A stretch of DNA of 64,000 nucleotides, from NCBI GenBank assembly GCA_014804755.1, contig JAAUZE010000017.1, positions 32,612 to 96,611 on the forward strand, in the 5' to 3' direction. The stretch comes from Lachnospiraceae bacterium (lineage in GTDB: Bacteria > Bacillota > Clostridia > Lachnospirales > Lachnospiraceae). The position numbers and the translations under genes are program-made. Positions 8,827-17,221 of the stretch are shown here, piece after piece. Numbering within the stretch: the stretch's first letter is position 1; each line of letters starts with the position of its first letter. The notes under the pieces were generated by a model that did not search any database, was not told the DNA's origin, and was given only the letters and a program-made list of their open reading frames with translations.

Positions 8827-9009
8827 TCATAAAATTGCAGTAACTTTTTTTGATGCTTTTTTCTCCCTGAGATATTTATCTTTTGTGGCAAGTCCTCCCC
8901 TGATATGCCGCTCCAATTTGTTCACATCAAGCACCTTCCTGACTTCGGACGCGAGCTGCGGATGCACCTGCGGTAGGCGCTCTGTTAAGTCCTTATGTAT
9001 GGTTGTCAT
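8827..9009 (-). CDS. spoIIID: SpoIIID, C-terminal part of a split gene
   Basis: From the junction codon on, this 60-aa frame is the C-terminal part of SpoIIID, the mother-cell DNA-binding regulator acting between sigma-E and sigma-K. HKDLTERLPQ and RHIRGGLATKDKY correspond to HKDLTERLPE and RHLRGGEATKLKY of B. subtilis. The native part starts at the CAT codon 8995-8997 (His38). The first four codons (MTTI) belong to the inserted DNA, and there is no ribosome site before this ATG, so the frame alone is not expected to make working protein. The 55 codons after His38 plus the 38 codons at 20715-20828 give exactly 93 residues. Confidence 0.93.
   Translation of the reverse strand: MTTIHKDLTERLPQVHPQLASEVRKVLDVNKLERHIRGGLATKDKYLREKKASKKVTAIL
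8994..9005. other. Attachment-site core at the spoIIID 3' junction
   Basis: Plus strand TATGTATGGTTG; the other junction (20714-20725) reads TATGTACGGTTG. The uninterrupted shared stretch TATGTA (8994-8999), TACATA on the coding strand, must contain the crossover, within codons 37-39 of spoIIID. The recombinase gene ends only 12 bp after the GTC that follows this core. Confidence 0.85.
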
Positions 9010-9021
9010 TATTTAGAGCGG

Positions 9022-10581
9022 TTAAATTATAGAAACGTCTGTGCCGGCAGTGTCGTTATCGTTCATGAACGCGGCTTCCTCCAAGCCCAGGTCACCGAAC
9101 AACCGAAGAAAAATTTCAACGTTCCCCTCCTTGTCCACATCAATCTTCTGAATGATGCGTTTGAGCTGGGTGTTGGTCATCTCACGAACATCCGTAATGT
9201 CTTCTATTTCCTTAAATGTTTGATTCAAAACGCTTTCCAGCTGCTCCCCTTTCGTCAGATGATACGATACCATGTTCAATTCGTTTTCCAAACGCTCGAT
9301 TTCTTTTCTGGAACCGCCGATTCTTTCATTCAGTTCCTGTCTGGAAATCAGATCGTCGGTATACATATCCATATATTTCTGTCTGGCTTTTGTCAGCTTG
9401 TTCAACTGGCTTTTCAGTTCTTTTTCATATTCCAGATTTTCGTCCTTTGCCTTATAGGCGCGCTGAAATTCTCCCACTACATACTGAACCACCTTTTTCT
9501 TTTGACTGAGGATATGGTTAAAATACTCCTGTAACACATCCATCAACTCGTTCTCATCAACCGTGATCGCATTCGGGCAGCTGTCAGCTCCTTTTCCATT
9601 ATGTCCGGAGCATACCCAGCGAACATACGTATTTTTGTAAGTGCGAACAGTACGCCGGAAAGACCAGCCGCATTCCTTGCAGCGAATTAATGTGGAAAAA
9701 AGATATTGATTGCTCTGTCGTTCCCTGTTCATGTGAAAGGATGCATGTCTGCCATGCAGAATCTTCTGTGCTTTCTCAAAATCTGCCGGCTCCACAAGTT
9801 TTAAATCAGGTCGTTCTACGACCATCCATTCTGTTTCGTCCTTGTCTTTCCGCTTTCCGGTAAGGAAATCTTCTACCTCCTGTTTGCCATTGATGATCTT
9901 TCCGGTATAAAGTTCGTTGGTCAAAATCCGGCAGACGGCATTCTGGCTCCAGTTACAGTTCCGCTTGGTTTTTAACCCTCTTTCGTTTAGCATACTCGCA
10001 ATCTTGGCCGCACCATAGCCCTCCTGCAGATACCACTTGTAAATCCGTTTGACTACTTCCGCTTCCTGCTTATTGATTTCCAGATTAAAATAATCGCCTA
10101 TGGTTTTGTCATAACCATAGACAAGGTTCGGAACACGCCCTTTTTCCGCATTCATCTTTTTGCCGAATTTCACACGCTTGGAAGTGTTGGCGCTCTCTTC
10201 CTGTGCCAAGGCGCCGAAAATGGTTAGGACAAATTCACTGTTGCCCATGCTGGTCATGTTAGCGGTGAGAAATTGCGTTTCGATGCCGAGCGCTTTCAAT
10301 TTGCGGATATTCTGAAGCAGATCCACTGTATTTCTGGCGAAACGGGAAATGTCCTTCACCACTACCATGTCGAACAGACCATGTTCGGCGTCGGACATCA
10401 TACGGAGAAATTCTTTGCGGTTTTTGATCTTGGTACCGGAGATGCCTTCATCCGCATAAAGACGGACAAGGGTGTCCCCTGTACGTTTCGTGTATTCAGA
10501 GAAGAATGTTTTTTGAGCCTCCAGGCTGTTTAATTGATCTTCTTTATCGGTGGAAACGCGGCAGTAGGCGGCGATGTTCAT
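9022..10581 (-). CDS. Large serine recombinase (site-specific integrase/excisionase)
   Basis: A 519-aa large serine recombinase. The N-terminal resolvase domain begins NIAAYCRVSTDKEDQ with the catalytic serine near residue 10 and conserved arginines in DISRFARN. A recombinase domain follows (residues about 160-260: GYGAAKIASMLNERG, YTGKI). A zinc ribbon has CKECGW and later WVC...DSC, then a long coiled coil (about residues 370-460). It cuts and rejoins att sites with a 2-bp crossover. It lies directly beside the spoIIID 3' junction, as spoIVCA does in skin, and is the obvious enzyme for excising the element. No directionality factor is evident. Confidence 0.95.
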   Translation of the reverse strand: MNIAAYCRVSTDKEDQLNSLEAQKTFFSEYTKRTGDTLVRLYADEGISGTKIKNRKEFLRMMSDAEHGLFDMVVVKDISRFARNTVDLLQNIRKLKALGIETQFLTANMTSMGNSEFVLTIFGALAQEESANTSKRVKFGKKMNAEKGRVPNLVYGYDKTIGDYFNLEINKQEAEVVKRIYKWYLQEGYGAAKIASMLNERGLKTKRNCNWSQNAVCRILTNELYTGKIINGKQEVEDFLTGKRKDKDETEWMVVERPDLKLVEPADFEKAQKILHGRHASFHMNRERQSNQYLFSTLIRCKECGWSFRRTVRTYKNTYVRWVCSGHNGKGADSCPNAITVDENELMDVLQEYFNHILSQKKKVVQYVVGEFQRAYKAKDENLEYEKELKSQLNKLTKARQKYMDMYTDDLISRQELNERIGGSRKEIERLENELNMVSYHLTKGEQLESVLNQTFKEIEDITDVREMTNTQLKRIIQKIDVDKEGNVEIFLRLFGDLGLEEAAFMNDNDTAGTDVSII

Positions 10582-10659
10582 GGGATACCTCTCTGTTAAT
10601 TATGTTTTGTAATTAATCTTTTTATAAAAGAAAATCTCCTTTCACAAATTCTTGTCTTC

Positions 10660-13197
10660 TCACAACTTACTTTCATGTTTTGGTTCTTCCACGTAATCAT
10701 TCAAAAAATCTTGCGCATCTAACTTATGAAGTTTTAGACATTCATGAATAATTCTTTCTTCTAAATTTTTTAAATCAAAATCTTTAAATTCTTTAAAAAA
10801 ATTCACGATAGTGCCCTTCAGTCTTTTTAAACCATTCTTTCTTAAGATTTTAACATCATGAGTGAAATCAGCATCATAGGCGATATTTAATGTTGGTATA
10901 ACCATAATTCTTAAAACTGCAGCATCTGAATACTCATTAACAAACCAGCCACAATGATTATTCATTTGCCCCACCTCAGATTTATGAATATTTTTTCGCC
11001 CTTGGGATACTTCACTTTTGCATTCGATCATAATATAATGATTATTTCCAGTCCCCCATAAATTATCTGGTCCCTTTTTTATTGTCTTATCCGGACGTTG
11101 ACTTGCAAACCCCAATGCCTCTCCTAAATTATTCATTGCAAGTTCAAATTTATCCGCTTCAACACCAAAAGCAAGGCATTCACAGATACGATCCACTTCC
11201 ATCATCATGTCACTGTATGTATCAAACCTTCCAATCCACTTAATGACATTTTGTATACGATTCAAGTTAATATTATCCAACCTCTTATATACTATTCCCT
11301 CTTTAGGCTTTAAAAGCTCATAATTATTTTCAAATGCGCTTTTTTGGAGACGTAGCGATTCGCGTTTGCTAAGATGGTATTGAAAATGTGCCATAATCTG
11401 TAAATACCATCCTTTCTCACTCTCGTCATCATGTATACAGTCTATTATTTGTTGGATTGTATGTACTGCTTCATCATATTTTCTTTGAGCATATTGCATT
11501 TCTGCCTGTTGTTCTAATGAGAGAATTCTAAGTTCGTTTTCTCTCGTTTCTTTCACTATCTCTATGCTGTTCATCTCACTTTCATAATAATCTTTCCAAC
11601 CAGCGTCACGTTTTAAACACTGATTTATTAATTCCACTAAATTAGCAAGATTCACCGACCCTCCATCCTCCTTGGCCCACTCAGAAACTTGAAGGCCAAT
11701 ACTAATTTGTTTTTGCGTCTGTTGCGAAAACAATTCACGAGTTGCACCACTTCTTATAAAGCTAACCAATTCAGGCCCTACTAAAATAATACAACTATAA
11801 TCTTTCTCACTACGTACACTTCTTCCCAACCCTTGTTCAATTTTTTGCGCTATTTTTTGCTGAATCAAGCGACAATTTCTTCTTGCGCGTTCCTCATATT
11901 TGTCCCTCATATTAATAAAAAATGGTAATGAATCTATTATCAAAATTCGACACGCATTATCAGGTAAGTCTATCCCATCATATCGATTTGTCAAAACTTT
12001 AACTTTGCCATCATCTATAAATCCTTGTTGTAAATCATATATTTCACGCGAAATTGAACTATTATCCAATAAATGACATCCAAAACTTCTATAATCCTCT
12101 TGTTTTTTCCAAGTTGGTGTTAATGCTACAACTCCGAATTTGTATTTCCGCTTACAAAAATACTCTAATATTGCATCTCTCGTAAATTCCGGAGCAATGA
12201 GAGAGGGAATAAGTATCATCTTTTCCCCAGACCATTTTAAATCCTCATTTACAATAGGGTCTTTTATTGCTTTTATGCTAATTCCTAAAGCTTTAACAAA
12301 AAAACTATCATCTTGAGTAGTTGCGGACATCAAGACTCTATGGTTGGCATTTGAAAAACTTCCGAACATATTTATAGGAGCAACAACAGGCATAATCTGT
12401 ATTTCACCGCCGTTAATAAATGCTTGACAATTTTCCAAATGATTTTTTATTAATGGCCATACAAATGTTATACTTTCTTTTCCTTCATTTTGCGCAAGCA
12501 ATTCCAAAACTTGAGATTTTTTTTCAATCCAAGCCCAATAAGGTATTTCCAAAATACTTTCATAATCATCATTGTTTTTTATATCCCATAAAGTGCCTTC
12601 CCCTTGTTCTGATAAATCATCTTCAAACAACTCTAATATTGCCTTATAAAGCTCTTCTTCCTTATTACGTTTTATACTTATCACAAAAGCGTCACGAATA
12701 GCATCAAGGCATGCATGAGCATCATCCAATACAATCGCACCAATATTCTCTGAGCGGTTTCCTGTCCCAAATATTGTTCTACCATTAAAGATTTTTTGTA
12801 CATGCGTTATCAAAATTCTATTTTGATTCTGAAATTCATTGGGTAGGTCATTATTTTCTCCAATCGTACAAATTGGAATTCCAAACTTAGTAGCTTCTTT
12901 ACGCACTTGATCAACTAAATATTTGTTAGGGCAGACATATACACATGGTCCCATACCTTTATTCATTTTTGTCATTAAAATTAGTAGACCAATTAATGTC
13001 TTGCCTTCACCTGTATGAAGCTTAATAATTACATCTTTTACATCCTCTTTTTCTTCATACCATTTCTTTAGAACCATTTCCTGCGATCCTCGTAATGGTC
13101 CAGCTGAACTAGTCCTATCCAAGCTATTATATATCTCAATAGGATTTTCTCTTTTTTGTATTTTCGTTTCTTTAATTTTTTTTCTAAAATCAATCAT
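10660..13197 (-). CDS. DEAD/DEAH-type helicase fused to a PD-(D/E)xK nuclease-like domain
   Basis: An 845-aa protein starting at the ATG 13195-13197 (GAGG nine bases upstream; a GTG 15 bases earlier overlaps rloB). SF2 motifs: Walker A HTGEGKT at about 61-67, a DEAH-like LDDAHAC at about 139, motif III MSATTQ, and motif VI QGLGRSVRS, which resembles Rad3/XPD-type helicases. The C-terminus has PDNLWG ... IMIECKSE, spacing typical of PD-(D/E)xK nucleases. It follows the RloB-like gene by 11 bp. A helicase-nuclease behind an RloA/RloB pair suggests a three-part antiphage system; cleavage or unwinding is not shown by sequence. Very AT-rich. Confidence 0.85.
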   Translation of the reverse strand: MIDFRKKIKETKIQKRENPIEIYNSLDRTSSAGPLRGSQEMVLKKWYEEKEDVKDVIIKLHTGEGKTLIGLLILMTKMNKGMGPCVYVCPNKYLVDQVRKEATKFGIPICTIGENNDLPNEFQNQNRILITHVQKIFNGRTIFGTGNRSENIGAIVLDDAHACLDAIRDAFVISIKRNKEEELYKAILELFEDDLSEQGEGTLWDIKNNDDYESILEIPYWAWIEKKSQVLELLAQNEGKESITFVWPLIKNHLENCQAFINGGEIQIMPVVAPINMFGSFSNANHRVLMSATTQDDSFFVKALGISIKAIKDPIVNEDLKWSGEKMILIPSLIAPEFTRDAILEYFCKRKYKFGVVALTPTWKKQEDYRSFGCHLLDNSSISREIYDLQQGFIDDGKVKVLTNRYDGIDLPDNACRILIIDSLPFFINMRDKYEERARRNCRLIQQKIAQKIEQGLGRSVRSEKDYSCIILVGPELVSFIRSGATRELFSQQTQKQISIGLQVSEWAKEDGGSVNLANLVELINQCLKRDAGWKDYYESEMNSIEIVKETRENELRILSLEQQAEMQYAQRKYDEAVHTIQQIIDCIHDDESEKGWYLQIMAHFQYHLSKRESLRLQKSAFENNYELLKPKEGIVYKRLDNINLNRIQNVIKWIGRFDTYSDMMMEVDRICECLAFGVEADKFELAMNNLGEALGFASQRPDKTIKKGPDNLWGTGNNHYIMIECKSEVSQGRKNIHKSEVGQMNNHCGWFVNEYSDAAVLRIMVIPTLNIAYDADFTHDVKILRKNGLKRLKGTIVNFFKEFKDFDLKNLEERIIHECLKLHKLDAQDFLNDYVEEPKHESKL

Positions 13198-13208
13198 TCT
13201 CCCGTACC

Positions 13209-13907
13209 TCACATAATTTTATTTTTATAGTTTTCCGGCAAATACTTCGCCAATTCCTCCACCAACTCGTACACCTTCGTCCCCGGCGCAATATCCGTCG
13301 GTGTCTTACCTTCCCCATCTTTTATAATCCGCTTCGCATACCGTATCGCCAGCTTCGGATTACCTCTCTCCATCAGAATATGAAATATATCCTTCATATT
13401 CTTCTGGTATTTTCCAATCCCCAATTCCTTAAACTTATCATTGAGAAATTTAATGTACTCTGTCCTATGGTTATTCGAAGTATAATATGCAAAGTGCAAT
13501 ATAAACCAAAACTCAATACATTCATTACTCCATGCCGCATGATACTGCAATTTCGGATTTTCTATGTTCAGCTTGTCCACCCGCTCTACCACACCGTTAA
13601 AATCTTTTGACGGGAAACTATCCTTATCATACACGCACCAAATCTGCCCTCGGTCAATCCCATTCTTACGGACATATCGTTCTGCCATACCAATTACCCG
13701 CATCGTCTCTGCAGCACAAGGCTCAATTTCAATCAAGACCATATCCTTATAAATCGGATTATCCTCTATCAGTTGTTTAATGCCCTCAAAATAAAGCGGC
13801 TCCGTTTGCTCTCCTTCGCAAAAGATATAATAACGGTATTCTTTTTGTTCCAGATATTCCTTACGTCTCTGTCTCCTCCACTGTGTAGTGCCGACTTTCT
13901 TAGGCAT
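13209..13907 (-). CDS. RloB/AbiLii-like TOPRIM-type protein
   Basis: A 232-aa protein with the RloB family N-terminus YYIFCEGEQTEPLYFEG. Its acidic EGE motif, with the later VYDKDSF, fits a TOPRIM metal site, as in OLD-like and PARIS AriB nucleases. The start is the ATG 13905-13907, with GGAG eight bases before it; it overlaps the end of the ATPase gene by 8 bp, so translation is coupled. RloB partners an RloA-type ATPase in AbiL-type abortive infection pairs. Nuclease activity is family inference. The helicase-nuclease follows immediately. Confidence 0.87.
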   Translation of the reverse strand: MPKKVGTTQWRRQRRKEYLEQKEYRYYIFCEGEQTEPLYFEGIKQLIEDNPIYKDMVLIEIEPCAAETMRVIGMAERYVRKNGIDRGQIWCVYDKDSFPSKDFNGVVERVDKLNIENPKLQYHAAWSNECIEFWFILHFAYYTSNNHRTEYIKFLNDKFKELGIGKYQKNMKDIFHILMERGNPKLAIRYAKRIIKDGEGKTPTDIAPGTKVYELVEELAKYLPENYKNKIM

Positions 13908-15126
13908 TGACTTCACTCCAATCTATGATCGTTTTCAGATATGGATCTGCGCCATATTTGCCCTCTAAGTATTGCTTATCATATTTTGCATCCATGCGAA
14001 CAGATTCACCCTTTTTATTCTTAAACTCAACCAAAGAATAGAGCTTAGAATTCTGCTCCTTTCCCTTTGCTACAAACCAAATTTCATCACGGCGAAATAC
14101 ATCATTATTCATGGTGGACAAATCATGGGAAGTAAAAATCAACTGGGCGCCATTCTTGTTGATTTCCATATCATTAAACAACATAATTACATAACGCAGC
14201 AATACCGGATGAATTTTGGCATCCAGTTCATCAATTACTAATGTTGTTCCGACAACAAGGCTTCTTGCAATAAATGGCAGTAGTCCAAACAACTTCTTTG
14301 TTCCGCTGGATTCTTCTGACAAAGTCAACTCTGTACTATATCCGTTTACCGTATGTTTCGTATAAACTTCTATGCGATTTTCTTCTTTTTCTTCAATACG
14401 AAAGTCCTCAATATCCAAATCCATCTCACGGATCATATCGAGTACAAGTCTCTTCACCTCTTCTGTCTTCGCTATCGCAGTTCTTAATTCCTGTCTTGGA
14501 TTCCCGTAATTAAGGAAATCAATAGATTCCTCAAACCATTCAATCACGTCAGAAATTACGTCATTCTTTTTATAGGTAATTCCCAGATAAGATAACAATG
14601 GCAAATTTTCTGAAATTTCTTCACTGATTTTGATTTTACCAAATACACCTTTTAGCTCAACTTGATTTCCATTCCTTACAAAGAGTGCTGAACGCCTTCC
14701 GGTATCTAACTTGACCCGATCCAGACTCTCGAAAACAACAAGTTCCTGTTTCACATGCAGAATATAACGGTATTCTGCAATCCTTGTCCTGAAGAATACT
14801 TCAAATTCCGTCGGCTCCTTTTTTGTTTCTTCCGAAAAGGCAAACGGCTCCACTGGTATCTTCCTTGCCTTATATTGGCACTCCGATTTATCGCAGGTCG
14901 CACACAGAGGTCTTAAAACTTTTGCATCTAATGTATGAAGTGCCTCTAATACATTTGATTTACCGCCGCCATTAGGTCCATAAATCACTGATACCGGCAA
15001 AAAATTTTCTCCATCTTCCGTTTGAATGATTCTATCCCTATGTTCCATGATTGCTGTGGCTTGCATATCAAAAGTCATTTCTTCACGGATGCTTTTATAA
15101 TTTCTCACGGTAAATTGGCATAACAT
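13900..15126 (-). CDS. RloA/AbiLi-like AAA (ABC-type) ATPase
   Basis: A 408-aa ATPase. The start is the ATG at 15124-15126 (GGAGG eight bases upstream), giving the family N-terminus MLCQFTVRNYKSIREE. It has Walker A VIYGPNGGGKSN (about 48-59), an ABC-like signature LSEESSGTKKL, Walker B TLVIDELDAKIHP and a final switch histidine FTSHDLS. A cysteine cluster CATCDKSEC (about residues 84-92) may bind zinc. This is the SMC/OLD-type ATPase called RloA or AbiLi when beside RloB. It probably senses phage or DNA ends and controls the RloB effector. First gene of the operon, with a promoter 25-55 bp upstream. Confidence 0.88.
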   Translation of the reverse strand: MLCQFTVRNYKSIREEMTFDMQATAIMEHRDRIIQTEDGENFLPVSVIYGPNGGGKSNVLEALHTLDAKVLRPLCATCDKSECQYKARKIPVEPFAFSEETKKEPTEFEVFFRTRIAEYRYILHVKQELVVFESLDRVKLDTGRRSALFVRNGNQVELKGVFGKIKISEEISENLPLLSYLGITYKKNDVISDVIEWFEESIDFLNYGNPRQELRTAIAKTEEVKRLVLDMIREMDLDIEDFRIEEKEENRIEVYTKHTVNGYSTELTLSEESSGTKKLFGLLPFIARSLVVGTTLVIDELDAKIHPVLLRYVIMLFNDMEINKNGAQLIFTSHDLSTMNNDVFRRDEIWFVAKGKEQNSKLYSLVEFKNKKGESVRMDAKYDKQYLEGKYGADPYLKTIIDWSEVNA

Positions 15127-15152
15127 AGTTTCTACCTCCATCCTACATCTGT

Positions 15153-15180
15153 ATTATACACCATTTTCCTGTTTTGTAAA
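15153..15180 (-). promoter_or_regulatory. Promoter of the RloA/RloB/helicase operon
   Basis: Minus strand TTTACA (15175-15180), 16-bp spacer, TATAAT (15153-15158), 27 bp from the ATG. The upstream hexamer overlaps the palindromic array at 15178-15214. Confidence 0.65.
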
Positions 15181-15214
15181 CAAATATTTGAGTTTTTTTC
15201 TCAAATATTTGTTT
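15178..15214. promoter_or_regulatory. Perfect 15-bp inverted repeat, operator candidate
   Basis: AAACAAATATTTGAG and CTCAAATATTTGTTT are exact reverse complements separated by seven T. Each arm also contains the self-palindrome CAAATATTTG (15181-15190 and 15202-15211), 21 bp apart, about two helical turns on one face. The array overlaps the -35 box by 3 bp, so a bound dimer or tetramer would block the defence operon promoter. As RNA it would also form a strong hairpin, but it lies upstream of the transcription start. Confidence 0.6.
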
Positions 15215-15273
15215 GAAACATTCCAACTTATAACCCCCTAATAGATAAAGGTACAAGGTCGCGGAAATCATAT

Positions 15274-15299
15274 AAGCCTTTGGCGTCAACCAAAGGCTT
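15274..15299. terminator. Terminator-like hairpin between HEPN/MNT and RloA genes
   Basis: AAGCCTTTGG and CCAAAGGCTT form a perfect 10-bp stem with a 6-nt loop. The T-rich tail (TTTTATT) is on the plus strand; on the minus strand, where it would end the HEPN/MNT transcript, the tail is poor. Confidence 0.5.
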
Positions 15300-15345
15300 T
15301 TATTACGCAATCGTGGATTTCATTTACGAAAAACTTATGATCCAT

Positions 15346-15756
15346 TTATCCGTTTTCATTACTCAATTTATTGTCCAAATAAGTCTCTACGGCACTTACG
15401 AAATCTTGTGCGTGTTCTAATTGAATTTCCGAGTCTTCCTTCGAAGCAATGAAGAAATCAGAATAATCACATTTTTCCCTGATACGATAGGCACTGTCAA
15501 CAATCTTATATACACCACGTTCAAATTCACCCTTATGTACATAAAATTGATTAAAATGTGCAATGACCGAGCTGTGTTTTGACGCGTCAAAATTATCCAA
15601 GATGTTCACCGCGCGTATCGCATGAAAAATAGCATAATATGAGCGATTAATCGCCGCTTTATAAAGCCCTGCCTGATGGCTGGTCTCTGCGGCAAGTAAA
15701 TCTTCTTTTGCACGATCCAGCCTATATCGGCACAATGTCTTAATATCAAGCTGCAT
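15346..15756 (-). CDS. HEPN-domain toxin of a HEPN/MNT pair
   Basis: A 136-aa HEPN protein. The hallmark NRSYYAIFHAIRA (Rx6H, with R near residue 40) is that of PF05168 HEPN proteins, which pair with MNT nucleotidyltransferases as type VII (HepT-type) toxin-antitoxins; the toxin is a ribonuclease. The start chosen is the ATG 15754-15756 with AAGGAAGGG upstream; it overlaps the MNT stop by 11 bp. The longer frame from 15819 lies inside the MNT gene. As cargo of the spoIIID element the pair could stabilise the element or act in defence. Confidence 0.88.
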   Translation of the reverse strand: MQLDIKTLCRYRLDRAKEDLLAAETSHQAGLYKAAINRSYYAIFHAIRAVNILDNFDASKHSSVIAHFNQFYVHKGEFERGVYKIVDSAYRIREKCDYSDFFIASKEDSEIQLEHAQDFVSAVETYLDNKLSNENG

Positions 15757-16096
15757 ACAGTATGATCCCTTCCTTTGATACATTTCTGTAGAATGGAGAA
15801 AGCTCTCTCCAGTTCTCATATTCCTGATAACTAATATCTACAATGGACAAAACTTTTAAGTACTTCAAGGAAAAATCAGTAGAAACCTCATTGAGGCTAT
15901 CATCATACCGGTGCAATTCCTCATTATTTCCATCAATCAGAACCATAATATCAATATCCGAATCGTCTGTCTGTGTTCCCCTTGCAACGGACCCATATAA
16001 TACAATCGTTTTTAATTTGTCTCCATACACATGATGCAGTGATTCCGCTAATTCTATTAACATTTTTTTTATATTTTCGTCTTTAATTCTTTCCAT
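15746..16096 (-). CDS. MNT-type nucleotidyltransferase antitoxin
   Basis: A 116-aa minimal nucleotidyltransferase with the Pol-beta signature LYGSVARGTQTDDSDIDIMV (about residues 34-53): GSxARG followed by DxD. MNT antitoxins neutralise HEPN toxins, in HepT/MntA by adding AMP to the toxin. The ATG at 16096 has GAGGAG upstream. It precedes and overlaps the HEPN gene, the usual antitoxin-toxin order for this family. Confidence 0.9.
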   Translation of the reverse strand: MERIKDENIKKMLIELAESLHHVYGDKLKTIVLYGSVARGTQTDDSDIDIMVLIDGNNEELHRYDDSLNEVSTDFSLKYLKVLSIVDISYQEYENWRELSPFYRNVSKEGIILYAA

Positions 16097-16201
16097 CTGT
16101 CAAATCTCCTCGAATACATATATCATGTATAAACTATAATTATCTATATGCATTTTACCCTAGAATAAATCAATGTACAACTAAAAAGATATCAATTTTA
16201 T

Positions 16202-16381
16202 TCAATCCATTTCCCCTATTTCACCATTGCAACTCGATAACTCCCTAAGCTGTCTCTCCACCTTTCCTGCATTTGCCTGAACAAATACATGAAGCAGCAC
16301 CTGAGCTGTCTCTTCCACCGTATTAGGATTATGTATAATATAATTCAATTTTCTTATTTTTCCATCGGGATAATACGTCAT
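16202..16381 (-). CDS. Small conserved-looking protein, 59 aa
   Basis: The ATG at 16379-16381 has GGGGAGG 11 bases upstream and gives a protein starting MTYYPDGKIRKLNYIIHNP. An alternative ATG at 16420 gives 72 aa without a ribosome site. I recall similar small proteins beside recombinases in clostridial mobile elements but cannot verify this here. It contains NTVEETAQVLLHVFVQANAG and an acidic C-terminus. It could be a regulatory or accessory protein of the element; a role as excision directionality factor is only speculation. Confidence 0.55.
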   Translation of the reverse strand: MTYYPDGKIRKLNYIIHNPNTVEETAQVLLHVFVQANAGKVERQLRELSSCNGEIGEMD

Positions 16382-16512
16382 GGTGGGAAACACCTCCCCG
16401 CCCTCATGGTCTTTGTCCATTCTATGAAAACCACGCTGAAATTATTAACCATTTTCTATGAACATTTCAAACTTCTATCGGTCCTTCCCATTGCTATCAT
16501 TCTATAAAAACG

Positions 16513-16559
16513 CAAAAAAGGACAGCACTGACCGCTCTCTACGGTCTGTGACTGCCCTT
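16513..16559 (-). terminator. Terminator of the AraC/GNAT operon
   Basis: On the minus strand a long imperfect hairpin (GGGCAG...GACCG paired with CGGTC...CTGTCC) is followed by TTTTTTGCG. It lies about 75 bp after the GNAT stop codon. Confidence 0.65.
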
Positions 16560-16633
16560 ACGCTGTGTTTGATAACCAATTTCCCCCAACCCCAAAATAC
16601 GCTTTCACTAATCCTTCAAAAATAACCTCTCAT

Positions 16634-17221
16634 TTAACACCCCCTTATCCCTAAATCTTCTTTTACGATAGCATACATATTACCATCTTCTGCCTTATCA
16701 TTTAAGTAAAACCGTTTCCGCAGCATTCCTTCCTTGGTAAAGCCCGCTTTTTGTAAAGTCCGGTTTGAGCTGATATTATCAACATGCGCTATCGCTTCAA
16801 TCCGCTCAAATCTCATCACTCTGAATCCAAATTTGCACACAGCTATTAAGACCTTGGTATTCATCCCTTGATTCCAGTACTTTCTTTTAATAAAATAACC
16901 TACTTCCGCGCAAGTATTATGATTGCTGAAATTGAATAATTGTATTTGCCCGACTACTTCTCCGTTAATAGTTACTACCCATGAGTATTCGCGCTTTCCC
17001 TTAAATCCCTTTACTCTGCTTGCTTCTGCACGGATTGCTCCTTCTTTATTCCAATCATGCGGCTTTTTATAACCACTAAAATATTTGAAATTTTCTTCAT
17101 CACAATAGATTTCCCATAAAGGTCTAGCATCCTTTTCAGGATCATGCTGCCTTAAAGAAATATTCTCATCCACTCTGATTGGTTGAAACTCCTTAAACAA
17201 ATCGCAAAACGCCATCATCAA
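16634..17221 (-). CDS. GNAT-family N-acetyltransferase (RimJ/RimL type)
   Basis: A 195-aa acetyltransferase of the RimJ/RimL branch: VVGQIQLFNF, EVGYFIKRKYWNQGMNTKVL (the acetyl-CoA-binding region, in place of the canonical Q/RxxGxG/A) and the late motif NISSNRTLQKAGFTKEGMLR. Acceptor unknown: it could modify a protein N-terminus, an antibiotic or a small amine. It overlaps the AraC-type regulator stop by 4 bp, so the pair is cotranscribed. Moderately AT-rich cargo of the spoIIID element. Confidence 0.85.
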   Translation of the reverse strand: MMMAFCDLFKEFQPIRVDENISLRQHDPEKDARPLWEIYCDEENFKYFSGYKKPHDWNKEGAIRAEASRVKGFKGKREYSWVVTINGEVVGQIQLFNFSNHNTCAEVGYFIKRKYWNQGMNTKVLIAVCKFGFRVMRFERIEAIAHVDNISSNRTLQKAGFTKEGMLRKRFYLNDKAEDGNMYAIVKEDLGIRGC

